Shown one piece after another: positions 39,996 to 49,192 of a stretch of DNA of 64,000 nucleotides. Under the pieces are notes generated by a model that ran no database searches, was not told where the DNA came from, and was given only the letters and a program-made list of their open reading frames with translations. The stretch lies in NCBI RefSeq assembly GCF_000292525.1, contig NZ_AEYF01000026.1:124001-188000 (forward strand), given 5' to 3'. Source of the stretch: Rhizobium sp. CCGE 510 (GTDB lineage Bacteria; Pseudomonadota; Alphaproteobacteria; Rhizobiales; Rhizobiaceae). Within the stretch, counting starts at the first letter, position 1, and the number at the start of each line of letters is the position of its first letter. The position numbers and the translations under genes were made by a program.

Positions 39996-41012
39996 CTAAG
40001 CGTCGAGCTCAGCTCGCGCATCGAGATACCAGTCGACGAAAGCCTTGACGCCGACTTTCAAGGTCGTATCCGGCTTGTAACCCGTCAGCGCAACGAGCAG
40101 ATCCGGGGCTGCGAATGTGCGCGGCACGTCACCCTTTTGCATTGCCAGCATCTTGCGGATGGCGGGACGGCCGAGCGCCTTCTCGACCGTTTCGACGAAA
40201 TCCATCAGGCTGACCGGCTGGCCGCCGCCAATATTGACGACCCGAAAGGGCGCCTGGCGCGAAAGCGTTTCGATAGCCACGTTGTCCAGACGGTTGTCCT
40301 CGCCAGGGGCGATTGCCGACAGCCTGACGATCGCTTCAACGAGATCGTCGATATAGGTGAAGTCACGGCTCATCTTGCCTTCGCCGTAAATCTCGATCGG
40401 CTGGTCTTCGAGCATGTTCTTGGTGAATTTGAACAGTGCCATGTCGGGCCGGCCCCACGGACCATAAACGGTGAAGAAGCGAAAGGCCGTTGTCGGAATC
40501 TTGTGCAGATGGGCATAACTGTGCGCCATCAGCTCCATCGATTTCTTCGTCGCTGCGTAGATGGTCAGCGGCTCATCGGCGCGATCGGTCTCATGAAAGG
40601 GGACGGTTGCATTGGCGCCATAGATCGATGATGTCGAGGCCAGCATCAGGTGACGGATTTCGACGCGCCGCGCGATTTCCATGATGTTCCACGAGCCTTC
40701 GACGTTCGAACGAAGATAGGCCTCAGGATTCTCAAGACTATAGCGCACGCCGGCCTGTGCGGCGAGGTGGATCAGGATGTCGGGCTTGGCCGCCAGAACA
40801 GCGGCTTCCAGAGCTGGCCGGTCCTCGAGCATTGATATGACGGGTGTGAAGGTCGGAAACTGGGAGAGCGCCGCATGACGCATCTCCTTGAGCTTGACAT
40901 TGTAATAGGGAGTGAGGCCGTCGAAGCCTGTGACCTCATGCCCTTCCTGCAGCAGACGCCTGGCCAGATGAAAGCCGATAAAGCCGGCGGTTCCGGTAAT
41001 GAAGTAGCGCAT
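39996..41012 (-). CDS. lpsL: UDP-glucuronate 4-epimerase (LpsL-like)
   Basis: NAD-dependent short-chain epimerase, 338 residues, making UDP-galacturonate from UDP-glucuronate for LPS and exopolysaccharide. It has the nucleotide motif [12 protein letters not shown] at the start, the serine in [11 protein letters not shown], and the catalytic Tyr-x3-Lys in [12 protein letters not shown]. The segment [18 protein letters not shown] is typical of the LpsL/Cap1J group. The start is ATG 41012; a longer frame to 41045 lacks support. UDP-glucose dehydrogenase, which supplies the substrate, is encoded at 50.1-51.4 kb. Confidence 0.92.
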   Translation of the reverse strand: MRYFITGTAGFIGFHLARRLLQEGHEVTGFDGLTPYYNVKLKEMRHAALSQFPTFTPVISMLEDRPALEAAVLAAKPDILIHLAAQAGVRYSLENPEAYLRSNVEGSWNIMEIARRVEIRHLMLASTSSIYGANATVPFHETDRADEPLTIYAATKKSMELMAHSYAHLHKIPTTAFRFFTVYGPWGRPDMALFKFTKNMLEDQPIEIYGEGKMSRDFTYIDDLVEAIVRLSAIAPGEDNRLDNVAIETLSRQAPFRVVNIGGGQPVSLMDFVETVEKALGRPAIRKMLAMQKGDVPRTFAAPDLLVALTGYKPDTTLKVGVKAFVDWYLDARAELDA

Positions 41013-41202
41013 TCCCACCTTCTCTCGGCTTTCTGCCGACGGCAAAAAGCCGATTCCCTATGACGTGACCCCTTACAGGATAAGAAGAGGCCGAGTCGAT
41101 AGTTCTTTGAAAGAGAGGGCGGCGGCCCTCGCTGCGGTCGTCGGCCTATTTACCGGCTGCCCTGCCGAATGACGGAAAGGTCGTCGATATCATCTGAAGG
41201 CC

Positions 41203-41275
41203 AGCGGCTGGCCATAACATGCAGGCCAGTATGCTGCATTGCAACATACTGGCCTGCATGTTATGGCCAGCCGCT
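41203..41275. repeat. 73-bp near-perfect palindrome
   Basis: The arm 41203-41233 is the exact reverse complement of 41245-41275 (31 bp). The central 11 bases are also nearly self-complementary, with a single mismatch pair. As RNA it would form a very long hairpin 23 bases before the next start codon; as DNA it could form a cruciform. No matching unit elsewhere in the window was noticed, and no transposase is nearby. Confidence 0.95.
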
Positions 41276-41298
41276 CGGCTGCAAGCAGGTCAGGATCG

Positions 41299-42255
41299 AT
41301 GAGAGAGATAATTTATTGGGTTCTCTGTGCGTTTCTGACCGTTGCGATCGCGATCGTGTCTCTACGCTTTGTCACGAACTTCTGGCTACTGTCCTTTCTC
41401 TACAGCTTTCAGGTCCATTTCGGCGTCCTCTTTGTTGCCGCCAGCCTTATCATTCTGGCTGTCAGGAGACAGATCTACGGCTTCGTCCTTCTGTTTGCCT
41501 CGCTTCTTCTCATCTTGCATGGCGTCATCGCGCTGCGCGAGTTTTCGCAGGATGACAGGGGCACGGACAGGCCGCCACTTTTTCGGCTAATGTCGTTCAA
41601 TATCGCGATCGACAACTGGAAGAACTCGACTGCAATCACCGACATGGTGATCGCTTCAAATGCCGATGTCGTCAATTTGCTCGAAGCCAAGCCGCTGACG
41701 TTCCACCTGCAGCAATTGTTCAAAGCCTATCCCTATCACATCGGCTGCGAAACCGGGAAGGACACGTGCGATACGCTGGTGCTGTCCAAACGCCCATTCG
41801 TCAGCCGACAGGTCGCAAGCATGGGCAGTCTCCGGAAAAACAGGCTGGTTATATCGAGTGTCGACTTCGGCGGCGAAACCATCAATCTGGTTTCGGCGCA
41901 CCTGACAAAACCGTATTTCGACGATTTCCAGATGGCTGAATTGCAAGATCTCGCCAAAACGCTTGGATCAATCGACGGTCCTCTGGTGCTGTCGGGCGAT
42001 TTCAACTCCTCGGTGATCGCCCCGAGCATCCAGGGTTTCCTGCGCGACCAGAAGCTGAAAACGATCGTGCCGGAACCGGCAACATGGCCGGTCGGCGCCG
42101 GCTTGCTCGGGATCGCCATCGATCACATATTTGCGCGCGCGCCGCTTCATCTGACATCGCTGAAACGTCTCGATGACAGTCTTGGCTCGAACCATTCAGG
42201 CCTGATCGCCGAATTTGTCCTCGACACGGGCAGCGAAACCATACCGGCAAAATAA
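41299..42255 (+). CDS. Membrane-anchored endonuclease/exonuclease/phosphatase protein
   Basis: A 318-residue protein with three N-terminal membrane segments (~5-25, 32-52, 58-80) and a C-terminal EEP (DNase I-like) domain. The domain shows RLMSFNIAIDNW, the metal-binding Glu in VVNLLEAKP, SAHLTKPYFDDFQ, LSGDFNSSVIAPS with catalytic D and N, and GSNHSGLIAEF with the final histidine. The catalytic domain is predicted to face the periplasm. Substrate (nucleic acid, phospholipid or other phosphoester) is unknown. The ATG at 41299 is preceded by a long palindrome. Confidence 0.88.
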   Translation: MREIIYWVLCAFLTVAIAIVSLRFVTNFWLLSFLYSFQVHFGVLFVAASLIILAVRRQIYGFVLLFASLLLILHGVIALREFSQDDRGTDRPPLFRLMSFNIAIDNWKNSTAITDMVIASNADVVNLLEAKPLTFHLQQLFKAYPYHIGCETGKDTCDTLVLSKRPFVSRQVASMGSLRKNRLVISSVDFGGETINLVSAHLTKPYFDDFQMAELQDLAKTLGSIDGPLVLSGDFNSSVIAPSIQGFLRDQKLKTIVPEPATWPVGAGLLGIAIDHIFARAPLHLTSLKRLDDSLGSNHSGLIAEFVLDTGSETIPAK

Positions 42256-42270
42256 GCTTGCCGGCCAAAG

Positions 42271-42576
42271 TTAAAATTTCGTTCTGCCGCCTTTCTTGTC
42301 GATCATCTGAAACTTCTCGCCGTCGGTCTTCACGTTGACGCAGTCGGTCGACTTGTTCGGAAACCGGACGCACACTTGGCCATTTGTGATCTTATAGCCA
42401 TTGGCGTTTCCCTTGCGATATTCGTAACCGTTGCTGCTTTCTTTCAGCTCCGACGTGCCCGGCAGGTGCTCGCGAATTTCAGCTTCGCTTGCGGTTCGCA
42501 TCTTTGCGGTTTCGGCAAACGCCATTGCGGGTACCATGATTGAAAGAAATCCGGCGAGGGCGGGCAAGATGCGCAT
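42271..42576 (-). CDS. Small exported protein of unknown function
   Basis: A ~101-residue protein with a signal peptide (MRILPALAGFLSIMVPAMAF, then AETAKM). The mature part includes EAEIREHLPGTSELKESSNG, a Tyr/Lys/Gly-rich middle, and two cysteines (GQVCVRF and TDCVNVK) likely forming a disulfide. ATGs at 42597 and 42615 are alternatives; 42576 gives the best signal peptide. No family name can be assigned with certainty. It converges on the EEP gene, 15 bases away. Confidence 0.75.
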   Translation of the reverse strand: MRILPALAGFLSIMVPAMAFAETAKMRTASEAEIREHLPGTSELKESSNGYEYRKGNANGYKITNGQVCVRFPNKSTDCVNVKTDGEKFQMIDKKGGRTKF

Positions 42577-42710
42577 CAGGGAGATATCTCCAGTCATGTC
42601 TTTCGGTACGGCCATTCTACGAGAATTCCGATAGCGAATTCAACAGCGATGGCGGTCGTGCCGGAAAAGCGGCCAATTGTTTGGACGCCGCCACCGCTTT
42701 GGCTGCGATG

Positions 42711-44138
42711 CTACGTTCTTCCGAACTCATCGACGATGCGGATAATGTCGTCCTCGCCGAGATAGGAGCCCGTCTGCACCTCGATCAGTTCGAGGAGGAT
42801 CTTGCCGGGGTTGGCGAGGCGATGGACTTCGCCGAGAGGAATATAGACGCTCTCGTTCTCGCGCAGCATCCGCACGGTCTCTCCGACCGTCACCTCAGCG
42901 GTTCCCTTGACGACGACCCAGTGTTCGGAACGATGGTGGTGTTTTTGGAGCGAAAGCTTCTTGCCCGGCGTGACGAAGATGCGCTTCACCTGAAAGCGAT
43001 CGCCATTGAAGATGGAGGTGTAGCCGCCCCACGGCCGGTAGGATGTCGGGTGGGTTTCGGTGAATTTCGCGGTCGCGGACGAGGAGGCCAGCATCTTGAC
43101 CAATTGCCCGACATTCTGGCTGTCTTTGAGCGGTCCGACATAGACGGCGTCCTCGCTGGCAATGACGGCGACATCCTCCATGCCCTGGACGGCAAGATGC
43201 ACGCCGTGGGTCATGACCAGTGAGTTGCGGGTATTGACGACGGTTGTGTTTGCGGCAGCGACATTGCCGTTGTCGTCGCGGACGCCTGATTTCCAAACGG
43301 CATCCCAGCTTCCCATATCAGACCATTTGAACGACGAGGGGACGACCGCTGCCTTGGCGGTCTTTTCCATGATCGCGTAGTCGATGGAGATATCGGGGCT
43401 CTTGGCAAAATGGTCGGCGTCAAGGCGGGTAAAGTCGAGGTCGCGGCTTGCCTTGGAGACGGCCTTGCTTGCCGCCTTCAGCACATCGGGGGCGTATTCC
43501 TGCATTTCGGCAATAAGTTCCGCCACCGGGAACATGAAGATGCCGGAGTTCCAGTAGAAGCCGCCGTCGGCAAGCATCTGCTCGGCCTTCTCAAGTGCCG
43601 GTTTTTCCACAAAACGGCTGACCTTGTGGGCGCCGTTTTCGAGCGCATCGCCGATTTCGATATAGCCGTAGCCGGTCGCCGGCTCGGTGGGGCTGATGCC
43701 GAAGGTTACGAGCTTGCCGTCGGCTGCGGCATCGCGAGCGATGCGGATGCAATCGAAATAGCTGTTGTCGGCGAGGATCTCGTGATCCGAGGCGAGCATC
43801 TGGATGATGGTTCCCTTGCCGAAAAGCTCAGCGGCAAGTGTTGCGGCAGCGGCCACCGCCGCGGCGGTGTTGCGGGCGACCGGTTCAAGCAGCACTGCGG
43901 CGAGCGGGACGGCGAGGGCGCGGGCTTGCTCGGCGACCAGGAAGCGAAATTCCTCATTGGTGACGACGATCGGGGCTTCATAGAGCTCCGGGTTGGAAAC
44001 ACGTTCGAGGGTCTCCTGAAACATGGTCTTGTTGCCGACGAACTGGATGAACTGTTTCGGGGCGGTGGCACGGGAAAGCGGCCAGAGCCGCGTGCCTTTG
44101 CCGCCGGCCATGATCACGGGAACGATTTTCTGCGTCAT
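42711..44138 (-). CDS. manC: Mannose-1-phosphate guanylyltransferase / mannose-6-phosphate isomerase
   Basis: Bifunctional type II enzyme of 475 residues making GDP-mannose and interconverting fructose-6-P and mannose-6-P. The N-terminal nucleotidyltransferase has the pyrophosphorylase motif IMAGGKGTRLWPLSR and the FVEKPALEKAEQML region. The C-terminal ~120 residues are the cupin isomerase (PGKKLSLQKHHHRSEHWVVV). It is called noeJ in some rhizobia. The gene lies 36 bases after the phosphomannomutase gene, forming a two-gene GDP-mannose operon for LPS O-antigen or exopolysaccharide. Confidence 0.95.
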   Translation of the reverse strand: MTQKIVPVIMAGGKGTRLWPLSRATAPKQFIQFVGNKTMFQETLERVSNPELYEAPIVVTNEEFRFLVAEQARALAVPLAAVLLEPVARNTAAAVAAAATLAAELFGKGTIIQMLASDHEILADNSYFDCIRIARDAAADGKLVTFGISPTEPATGYGYIEIGDALENGAHKVSRFVEKPALEKAEQMLADGGFYWNSGIFMFPVAELIAEMQEYAPDVLKAASKAVSKASRDLDFTRLDADHFAKSPDISIDYAIMEKTAKAAVVPSSFKWSDMGSWDAVWKSGVRDDNGNVAAANTTVVNTRNSLVMTHGVHLAVQGMEDVAVIASEDAVYVGPLKDSQNVGQLVKMLASSSATAKFTETHPTSYRPWGGYTSIFNGDRFQVKRIFVTPGKKLSLQKHHHRSEHWVVVKGTAEVTVGETVRMLRENESVYIPLGEVHRLANPGKILLELIEVQTGSYLGEDDIIRIVDEFGRT

Positions 44139-44174
44139 AGGCGGTTTCCTTGAAAAAAGCTTGTTCGTGGCACG

Positions 44175-45599
44175 TTAGCGGGCGTCTGCCCAGTCCGTTA
44201 TTCGGGTGAGCCCTGTCTCCAGCAGAGCCAGGGCTGCGGTTTCGCTGCCGGCTTCCACGTAGCAGCGCATTTCCGGCGCATTGCCGGAGGGGCGGAAATG
44301 AATAATCCTGCCGTCTTTCAGCGTCACGCGAAGTCCGTCGATATCAGATTTCGTCGCCACCTCGCCGACCGGCTGCAGGAAGGCGACAAGATTTTCGTCG
44401 GACGCGCGCAGATGTTCCATCAGCGCCGCGCTCGTCTGCACCGGAAAATTCTCCAGGCGATCGGCGGCGGCAAAGGGCAGGCGATAGGAGGCGGCAATGG
44501 CCGAGAGCGGCTGCCTGCGGATGGCGGCGAGCGACAGCATCGCCAGCATCGGGATAAAACAGTCGCGCGTCGGCAAGGCGCGCACATTCTGGCCGTTAAT
44601 ATCGAAGGGCGTTGCGGTCAGCAGCCCGCCATTGGCTTCAAAGCCCATGACACGATCCCCGCCGGCCGCGACGGCCTCTTCCATGCCTGCGATGACGAAG
44701 GGCGAGCCGACCCGTGTGCGCCTGACGGCGAAAGAGCCCGCCGCCTCGATGCCGGAATTGGAGGTTACCGGTGTCACCACCGCGCCGGCGCCGAGAAAAT
44801 TGGCTGCGACAAGGCCGAGAAGGTCGCCGCGCAATGGCGTGCCGGTTTCGTCCGCGACCAGCGGGCGGTCGCCGTCGCCATCGGTCGATACGATCGCATC
44901 AAACTTTTGCTCGGACACCCAGTGCTTCATCAATGTGACCGTCTCTTCGGAAACAGCTTCGGTGTCGACTGGGATAAAATTCTCCGAACGTCCGAGAGCG
45001 GTGATCTCGGCGCCGTAATGGGCGAGAACGTCAACCAGCAGGTCGCGGGCGACCGTGCTGTGCTGGTAGACGCCGATCTTCAGCCCGGATAGCGCGCCTT
45101 GCGGAAGCAGGGCAGCATTGCGTTGGAAAAAGAGCTGTCGGCAGATCGCCTCATGATCTTCGGTCTGGGCCGGCGCCTCTGCCACGGCCTCGCCTGTTCG
45201 TTCGATCTCGGCCGCCAATGCGGTGATATCAGCCTCGTCCGATTTGTCGATCTCGCCGTCCGGACGATAGAACTTGATGCCGTTGCGGTCTGCGGGAATA
45301 TGCGAGCCGGTGACCATCAGACATGCAGCGTTGCTCTCGAGGCCATAGAGGGCAAGGGCGGGTGTCGGGACATTGCCGCAGTCGAGTACCCGGAAGCCGA
45401 GCGCGGTGAGTGCGCCGGCACAATTTCCCGAGATATCGGGGCTCGAATCGCGAAAATCGCGGCCGATCAGAATGGCATCGCCGACCTGCGCCTTGCCGGT
45501 CTGCAGCAGATATTTGCCGAACGCCGTCGCATAAAGCGCGGAGGCGCGTCCCTTGAGATCCACTGAAAGTCCGCGAAGGCCGCTCGTGCCGAATTTCAT
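44175..45599 (-). CDS. manB: Phosphomannomutase
   Basis: Alpha-D-phosphohexomutase of 474 residues converting mannose-6-P to mannose-1-P. It starts with FGTSGLRG. The phosphoserine loop is VTGSHIPADRNGIKFY, with serine at ~102 (a TGSH variant of the usual TASH). The metal loop is STDGDGDRPLVAD, the sugar-binding loop GFEANGGLL, and the phosphate-binding loop FRPSGNAPEMRCY. It corresponds to NoeK in rhizobial naming. First gene of the operon with manC; the ATG is at 45599. Confidence 0.93.
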   Translation of the reverse strand: MKFGTSGLRGLSVDLKGRASALYATAFGKYLLQTGKAQVGDAILIGRDFRDSSPDISGNCAGALTALGFRVLDCGNVPTPALALYGLESNAACLMVTGSHIPADRNGIKFYRPDGEIDKSDEADITALAAEIERTGEAVAEAPAQTEDHEAICRQLFFQRNAALLPQGALSGLKIGVYQHSTVARDLLVDVLAHYGAEITALGRSENFIPVDTEAVSEETVTLMKHWVSEQKFDAIVSTDGDGDRPLVADETGTPLRGDLLGLVAANFLGAGAVVTPVTSNSGIEAAGSFAVRRTRVGSPFVIAGMEEAVAAGGDRVMGFEANGGLLTATPFDINGQNVRALPTRDCFIPMLAMLSLAAIRRQPLSAIAASYRLPFAAADRLENFPVQTSAALMEHLRASDENLVAFLQPVGEVATKSDIDGLRVTLKDGRIIHFRPSGNAPEMRCYVEAGSETAALALLETGLTRITDWADAR

Positions 45600-45835
45600 C
45601 TGAAGACATGTCTCCGGTTTATCATCAAGGTTCTACTCAGGCCGCCGGTCGGCGTAAATACCGAAGCCGTCATATAGTTAAACACGGACGACCGTGGCTC
45701 GGACAGCCTCTCGCAATCTTCTCTCGCCTATCCCAAAGACGTAGACCCATTGCCGAGCGGGCAGGCATTGCAGCGTAGATCGATTTTGTTAGAACCGTGT
45801 GTCCGTTGTTTCGTCATATGCGAAGGGTTTGCTGG

Positions 45836-46543
45836 ATGAGCGATACGTCAGTCAGTCTCGAAGAGAGCTGGAAGGCTGCCTTGGCGGGAGAATTCTCGAG
45901 CCCCTACATGCAGCAACTCAAATCTTTTCTTGTCGCGCAGAAGCAGGTCGGTAAGCGGATTTTCCCCCGCGGCAGTGAATATTTCCGCGCCCTCGACCTG
46001 ACGCCGATCTCAAACGTCAAGGTCGTCATTCTCGGCCAAGACCCCTATCACGGGCTGGGGCAAGCCCACGGGCTGTGCTTCAGCGTGCGGCCGGGCGTGC
46101 GCATCCCGCCCTCTCTCGTCAACATCTACAAGGAGATGCAGACGGACCTTGGCATAGCGCCGGCGCGTCACGGTTTCCTCGAACATTGGGCGAGACAGGG
46201 CGTGCTGCTGCTGAACAGCGTGCTGACCGTCGAAGAAGGGCAGGCGGCGGCCCATCAGGGCAAGGGATGGGAGCGCTTCACCGACGCTGTCATCCGGAAA
46301 GTCAACGACGAGTGCGAATCCGTGGTCTTTATGCTCTGGGGCGCCTATGCCCAGCGCAAGGCGGCCTTCGTCGATACGACACGGCATCTCGTGCTCAGGG
46401 CGCCGCATCCCTCGCCGCTTTCGGCTCATAACGGGTTTTTCGGTAGCGGGCATTTCTCAAAAGCGAATGACTTCCTGCAATCACGCGGACGCGAGCCGAT
46501 CGACTGGCAATTGCCGGTCGATCCCAAAGACACCGAACTGTGA
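45836..46543 (+). CDS. ung: Uracil-DNA glycosylase
   Basis: Family 1 uracil-DNA glycosylase, 235 residues, removing uracil from DNA in base-excision repair. The water-activating aspartate is D69 in [11 protein letters not shown]. The uracil-binding Asn is in [13 protein letters not shown], and the DNA-intercalation loop is [13 protein letters not shown] with its catalytic histidine. The start is ATG 45836; the frame from 45797 adds 13 unlikely residues. It stands alone, with a 236-base upstream gap that shows no recognisable element. Confidence 0.95.
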   Translation: MSDTSVSLEESWKAALAGEFSSPYMQQLKSFLVAQKQVGKRIFPRGSEYFRALDLTPISNVKVVILGQDPYHGLGQAHGLCFSVRPGVRIPPSLVNIYKEMQTDLGIAPARHGFLEHWARQGVLLLNSVLTVEEGQAAAHQGKGWERFTDAVIRKVNDECESVVFMLWGAYAQRKAAFVDTTRHLVLRAPHPSPLSAHNGFFGSGHFSKANDFLQSRGREPIDWQLPVDPKDTEL

Positions 46544-46673
46544 ACGCGCGGTGATGTTCGTTCACTAAAAGAAGACAATGCGTTCTGGTCTATGGGTCTG
46601 TTCGCAGCGAGCTTCAGCGCGCATCTTAGCCTCATCGAAAGCCCGCGAGCCGCGGGCAAGAAAGGGGTCTCAC

Positions 46674-47606
46674 ATGCTCGATCAGATCAAGGGTCTGCAC
46701 CACGTCACGTCGATGGCGGAGGACGCCCGCACCAACAACCAGTTCTTCACCAATGTGCTCGGCTTGCGCCGTGTCAAGAAGACGGTGAACTTCGACGCGC
46801 CTGATGTCTATCATCTCTATTATGGTGATGAGACCGGTGCGCCAGGCACTGTCATGACCTATTTCCCGTTCCCGAAGATGGCGCAGGGCCGTCCCGGCAC
46901 CGGTGAGGTTGGCACGACGGTGTTTTCCGTTCCGCAAGGCTCGCTCGGCTTCTGGAGCGATCGTTTCAGCACGTTGAATATCGGCGGGCTGAAGGCCGAG
47001 GAAAGCTTCGGCGAGAAGCGCCTGAATTTTTCCGGCCCCGACGGTGACGGCTTTGCGCTTGTCGAGGTCGAGGACGATGCCCGCCAGGCTTGGACACATG
47101 GCGGCATCAGCGAGGACCACGCCATTCGCGGCTTTCACTCCGTAGCGATGCGCCTGCGGGATGAAGGCGCTACCGCCGAACTTCTGAAGTTCATGGGCTA
47201 CGAGGTTGGCGAGGAACGGGACGGCGTCAAGCGGCTGATCAAGCCTGATGGCAACGGTGCCCACCTCATCGATCTCGAGACCATGCCGAACATTGCCCGC
47301 GCGCTGCCCGGCGCCGGCTCCGTTCATCACGTCGCCTTCGCCGTTGAAAATCGCGAAAAGCAGCTCGAAGTGCGCAAGGCGCTGATGGACACCGGCTATC
47401 AGGTGACCCCGGTAATCGACCGCGATTATTTCTGGGCGATCTATTTCCGCACGCCGGGCGGCGTGCTGTTCGAGGTCGCGACCAATGAGCCGGGCTTTGA
47501 CCGCGACGAGGATACGGCCCACCTCGGCGAAGCTCTGAAGCTGCCGCAGCAGCACACCCATCTTCGCGCGCTGCTCGAGCAACACCTGCAGCCGCTCGAA
47601 GCGTAA
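46674..47606 (+). CDS. Ring-cleaving dioxygenase-like VOC protein (MhqO-like)
   Basis: A 310-residue protein with two glyoxalase/VOC modules (~1-150 and ~155-300). It has IKGLHHVTSMAEDARTNNQF at the start, a histidine in GAGSVHHVAFAVENREKQLE, and the final metal-type glutamate in PGGVLFEVATNEPGF. It resembles MhqO/YkcA proteins that detoxify quinones. A carboxylesterase of the MhqD type follows after 11 bases, a pairing known from Bacillus quinone-stress operons. The start is ATG 46674. The exact substrate here is inferred. Confidence 0.88.
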   Translation: MLDQIKGLHHVTSMAEDARTNNQFFTNVLGLRRVKKTVNFDAPDVYHLYYGDETGAPGTVMTYFPFPKMAQGRPGTGEVGTTVFSVPQGSLGFWSDRFSTLNIGGLKAEESFGEKRLNFSGPDGDGFALVEVEDDARQAWTHGGISEDHAIRGFHSVAMRLRDEGATAELLKFMGYEVGEERDGVKRLIKPDGNGAHLIDLETMPNIARALPGAGSVHHVAFAVENREKQLEVRKALMDTGYQVTPVIDRDYFWAIYFRTPGGVLFEVATNEPGFDRDEDTAHLGEALKLPQQHTHLRALLEQHLQPLEA

Positions 47607-47617
47607 GGAGAGGCGAT

Positions 47618-48223
47618 ATGACCGAACCTGGATATGTGCACCGGCTGCATGCCGGTGCGCCTGATAAACCCATTTTGCTGGTGCTGCACGGCACCGGTGG
47701 CGACGAGAACCAGTTCTTCGATCTCGGCCGGCGCCTGCTGCCCGAAGCGACGATTCTCTCGCCGCGCGGCGACGTTTCCGAACATGGCGCGGCGCGATTC
47801 TTCCGGCGTACCGGGGAAGGGGTCTACGACATGGCCGATCTTTCACGGGCAACGGAGAAGATGGCCGCCTATGTCAGGTCATTGGCTGACGAGCACCAGG
47901 CTTCCCAGATTCTCGGCCTGGGCTTTTCGAACGGCGCAAACATTCTTGCCAATGTGCTGATCGAGAAGGGCATCTTCGATGCCGCTGTTTTGATGCACCC
48001 GCTCATTCCGTTTCAGCCCGAAACCCAGGCAACTCTTGCGGGGAGAAAGGTGCTGGTGACAGCCGGCCAGCGGGATCCGATCGCTCCCGTCCCGTTGACC
48101 GAGGCGCTGTCGGAGCATCTGAAAGATCGCGGGGCTGATGTCAGGACGGTATGGCATCCCGGCGGCCATGAGATTGCGCCGCTCGAGATCAATGCTGTTC
48201 GCGATTTCTTCAGCGGCTATTGA
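47618..48223 (+). CDS. Carboxylesterase/phospholipase-type hydrolase (MhqD-like)
   Basis: An alpha/beta hydrolase of 201 residues: LLVLHGTGGDENQFFDLGRR (oxyanion region), the nucleophile serine in LGLGFSNGANILAN, the acid in TAGQRDPIAPV and the histidine in WHPGGHEIAPLE. GGAG lies before ATG 47618. It forms a pair with the MhqO-like gene, consistent with handling of quinone or aromatic-ester products. It converges on the KTSC gene with a hairpin between. Confidence 0.88.
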   Translation: MTEPGYVHRLHAGAPDKPILLVLHGTGGDENQFFDLGRRLLPEATILSPRGDVSEHGAARFFRRTGEGVYDMADLSRATEKMAAYVRSLADEHQASQILGLGFSNGANILANVLIEKGIFDAAVLMHPLIPFQPETQATLAGRKVLVTAGQRDPIAPVPLTEALSEHLKDRGADVRTVWHPGGHEIAPLEINAVRDFFSGY

Positions 48224-48255
48224 TGGAATGTGCCGCCAGTCGGTGGCGCCGATTT

Positions 48256-48281
48256 GCGGGGCCGGTGAATACCGGTCCCGC
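48256..48281. terminator. Hairpin between convergent genes
   Basis: GCGGGGCCGGT (48256-48266) pairs with ACCGGTCCCGC (48271-48281), an 11-bp stem with one G-T pair and a GAAT loop. No T-tract follows, so terminator strength is uncertain. Confidence 0.45.
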
Positions 48282-48304
48282 ATCCTGGCTGGATTGATGG
48301 ATTG

Positions 48305-48508
48305 TTAGGGGCGGGGAGGATATTTGCCCCTGATTGCCGTCATATAAAAATTTCCCGGGGATTCCGCCATCGTCAAGCCGACGACGACGCCCTTGGGGAC
48401 GCCTTCATATTCTCGCCTCTGACCGTTTGTCAGATAAACCCGTAGATGCCGGCTGTCTTCGTCGTAGGTGATCGCCTCGATAAGTTTCGAATCAACCGCA
48501 GTTTCCAC
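48305..48508 (-). CDS. KTSC-domain protein
   Basis: A 67-residue single-domain protein matching the KTSC family: IEAITYDEDSRHLRVYLTNG, then YEGVPKGVVVGLTMAESPGN and the ending YMTAIRGKYPPR. The domain is found alone or fused to lysyl-tRNA synthetase and other proteins; the role of the stand-alone form is not settled. The start is GTG 48508, the only in-frame start that keeps the domain intact, with a GGGG-type ribosome-binding site upstream. Confidence 0.82.
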   Translation of the reverse strand: METAVDSKLIEAITYDEDSRHLRVYLTNGQRREYEGVPKGVVVGLTMAESPGNFYMTAIRGKYPPRP

Positions 48509-49192
48509 TTTGCACCCCGCAGTTTCTGATCTGAGATTTGGTGAGGAATGTCATTCACGCTGCAATGCGCCATCATCGTGCGGCATCGCAGTACCGTCAA
48601 GCACCATAAGCTTAAGCGTTTATTTTTTTATGATGGCTCTCGTTATAGTTGATTTTTGCAGCTTTTCAGTAGGCGCTGCCTGTGGAAATTCGATTGCCGG
48701 AAGCTCTCTCGCTCGGAGAGCCGGCGACTGACACAGCCTCCTATGGAGCCAGTAATATGATTTAACGCTGAATTAACCATCGCATACCAAAATACGGCAC
48801 AATATTAAACCGTGATGCCTTCAAAATGACCGGCTACAACTGGCGTTTCTAGCAGGCGCGTCGCGTGAGCGGCGAATGATATGCCTCGGAAAGCCGATCT
48901 GCATGCGATGGTGGCGATGTGAGAATTAGGTGATTCGAAACGAAGGTGCAGTGTCCCGTGCGGAGGAGACCGGTTCCGGCAGCAATGGAGGCGCCAGCCA
49001 GGCCCAACCGGTGCAGCAAATAGCGACGGATTATATCGTTTCGAATATGGCAACCGGTTCCGGTTACAATTCGATGAAGCCGTGATCAGGCCAACTTCTT
49101 TTGAACACTGAGCTTCATCCCCGTGCAGGGATGGGTCAGAATGGAGCTTATCCGACAGCCTGGTGTGCTATCGGATCGCATAAATAGGTTAC
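48509..49192. other. 684-base region with no firm gene
   Basis: Contains an AT-rich segment with a T-run (48624-48630), a hairpin GCTCTC/GAGAGC near 48703-48721, and a short GTG-started frame at 48930-49085. That frame would encode 51 residues rich in G, S and Q (ETGSGSNGGASQAQPVQQIA). The frame is preceded immediately by a stop codon and has no clear ribosome-binding site, so it may be a gene remnant. No RNA gene was recognised. Confidence 0.5.

Noticed and set aside
41203..41275. Large palindrome as an ordinary intrinsic terminator
   Set aside because: Arms are far longer than terminator stems, there is no T-tract, and no gene on either strand ends immediately before it.
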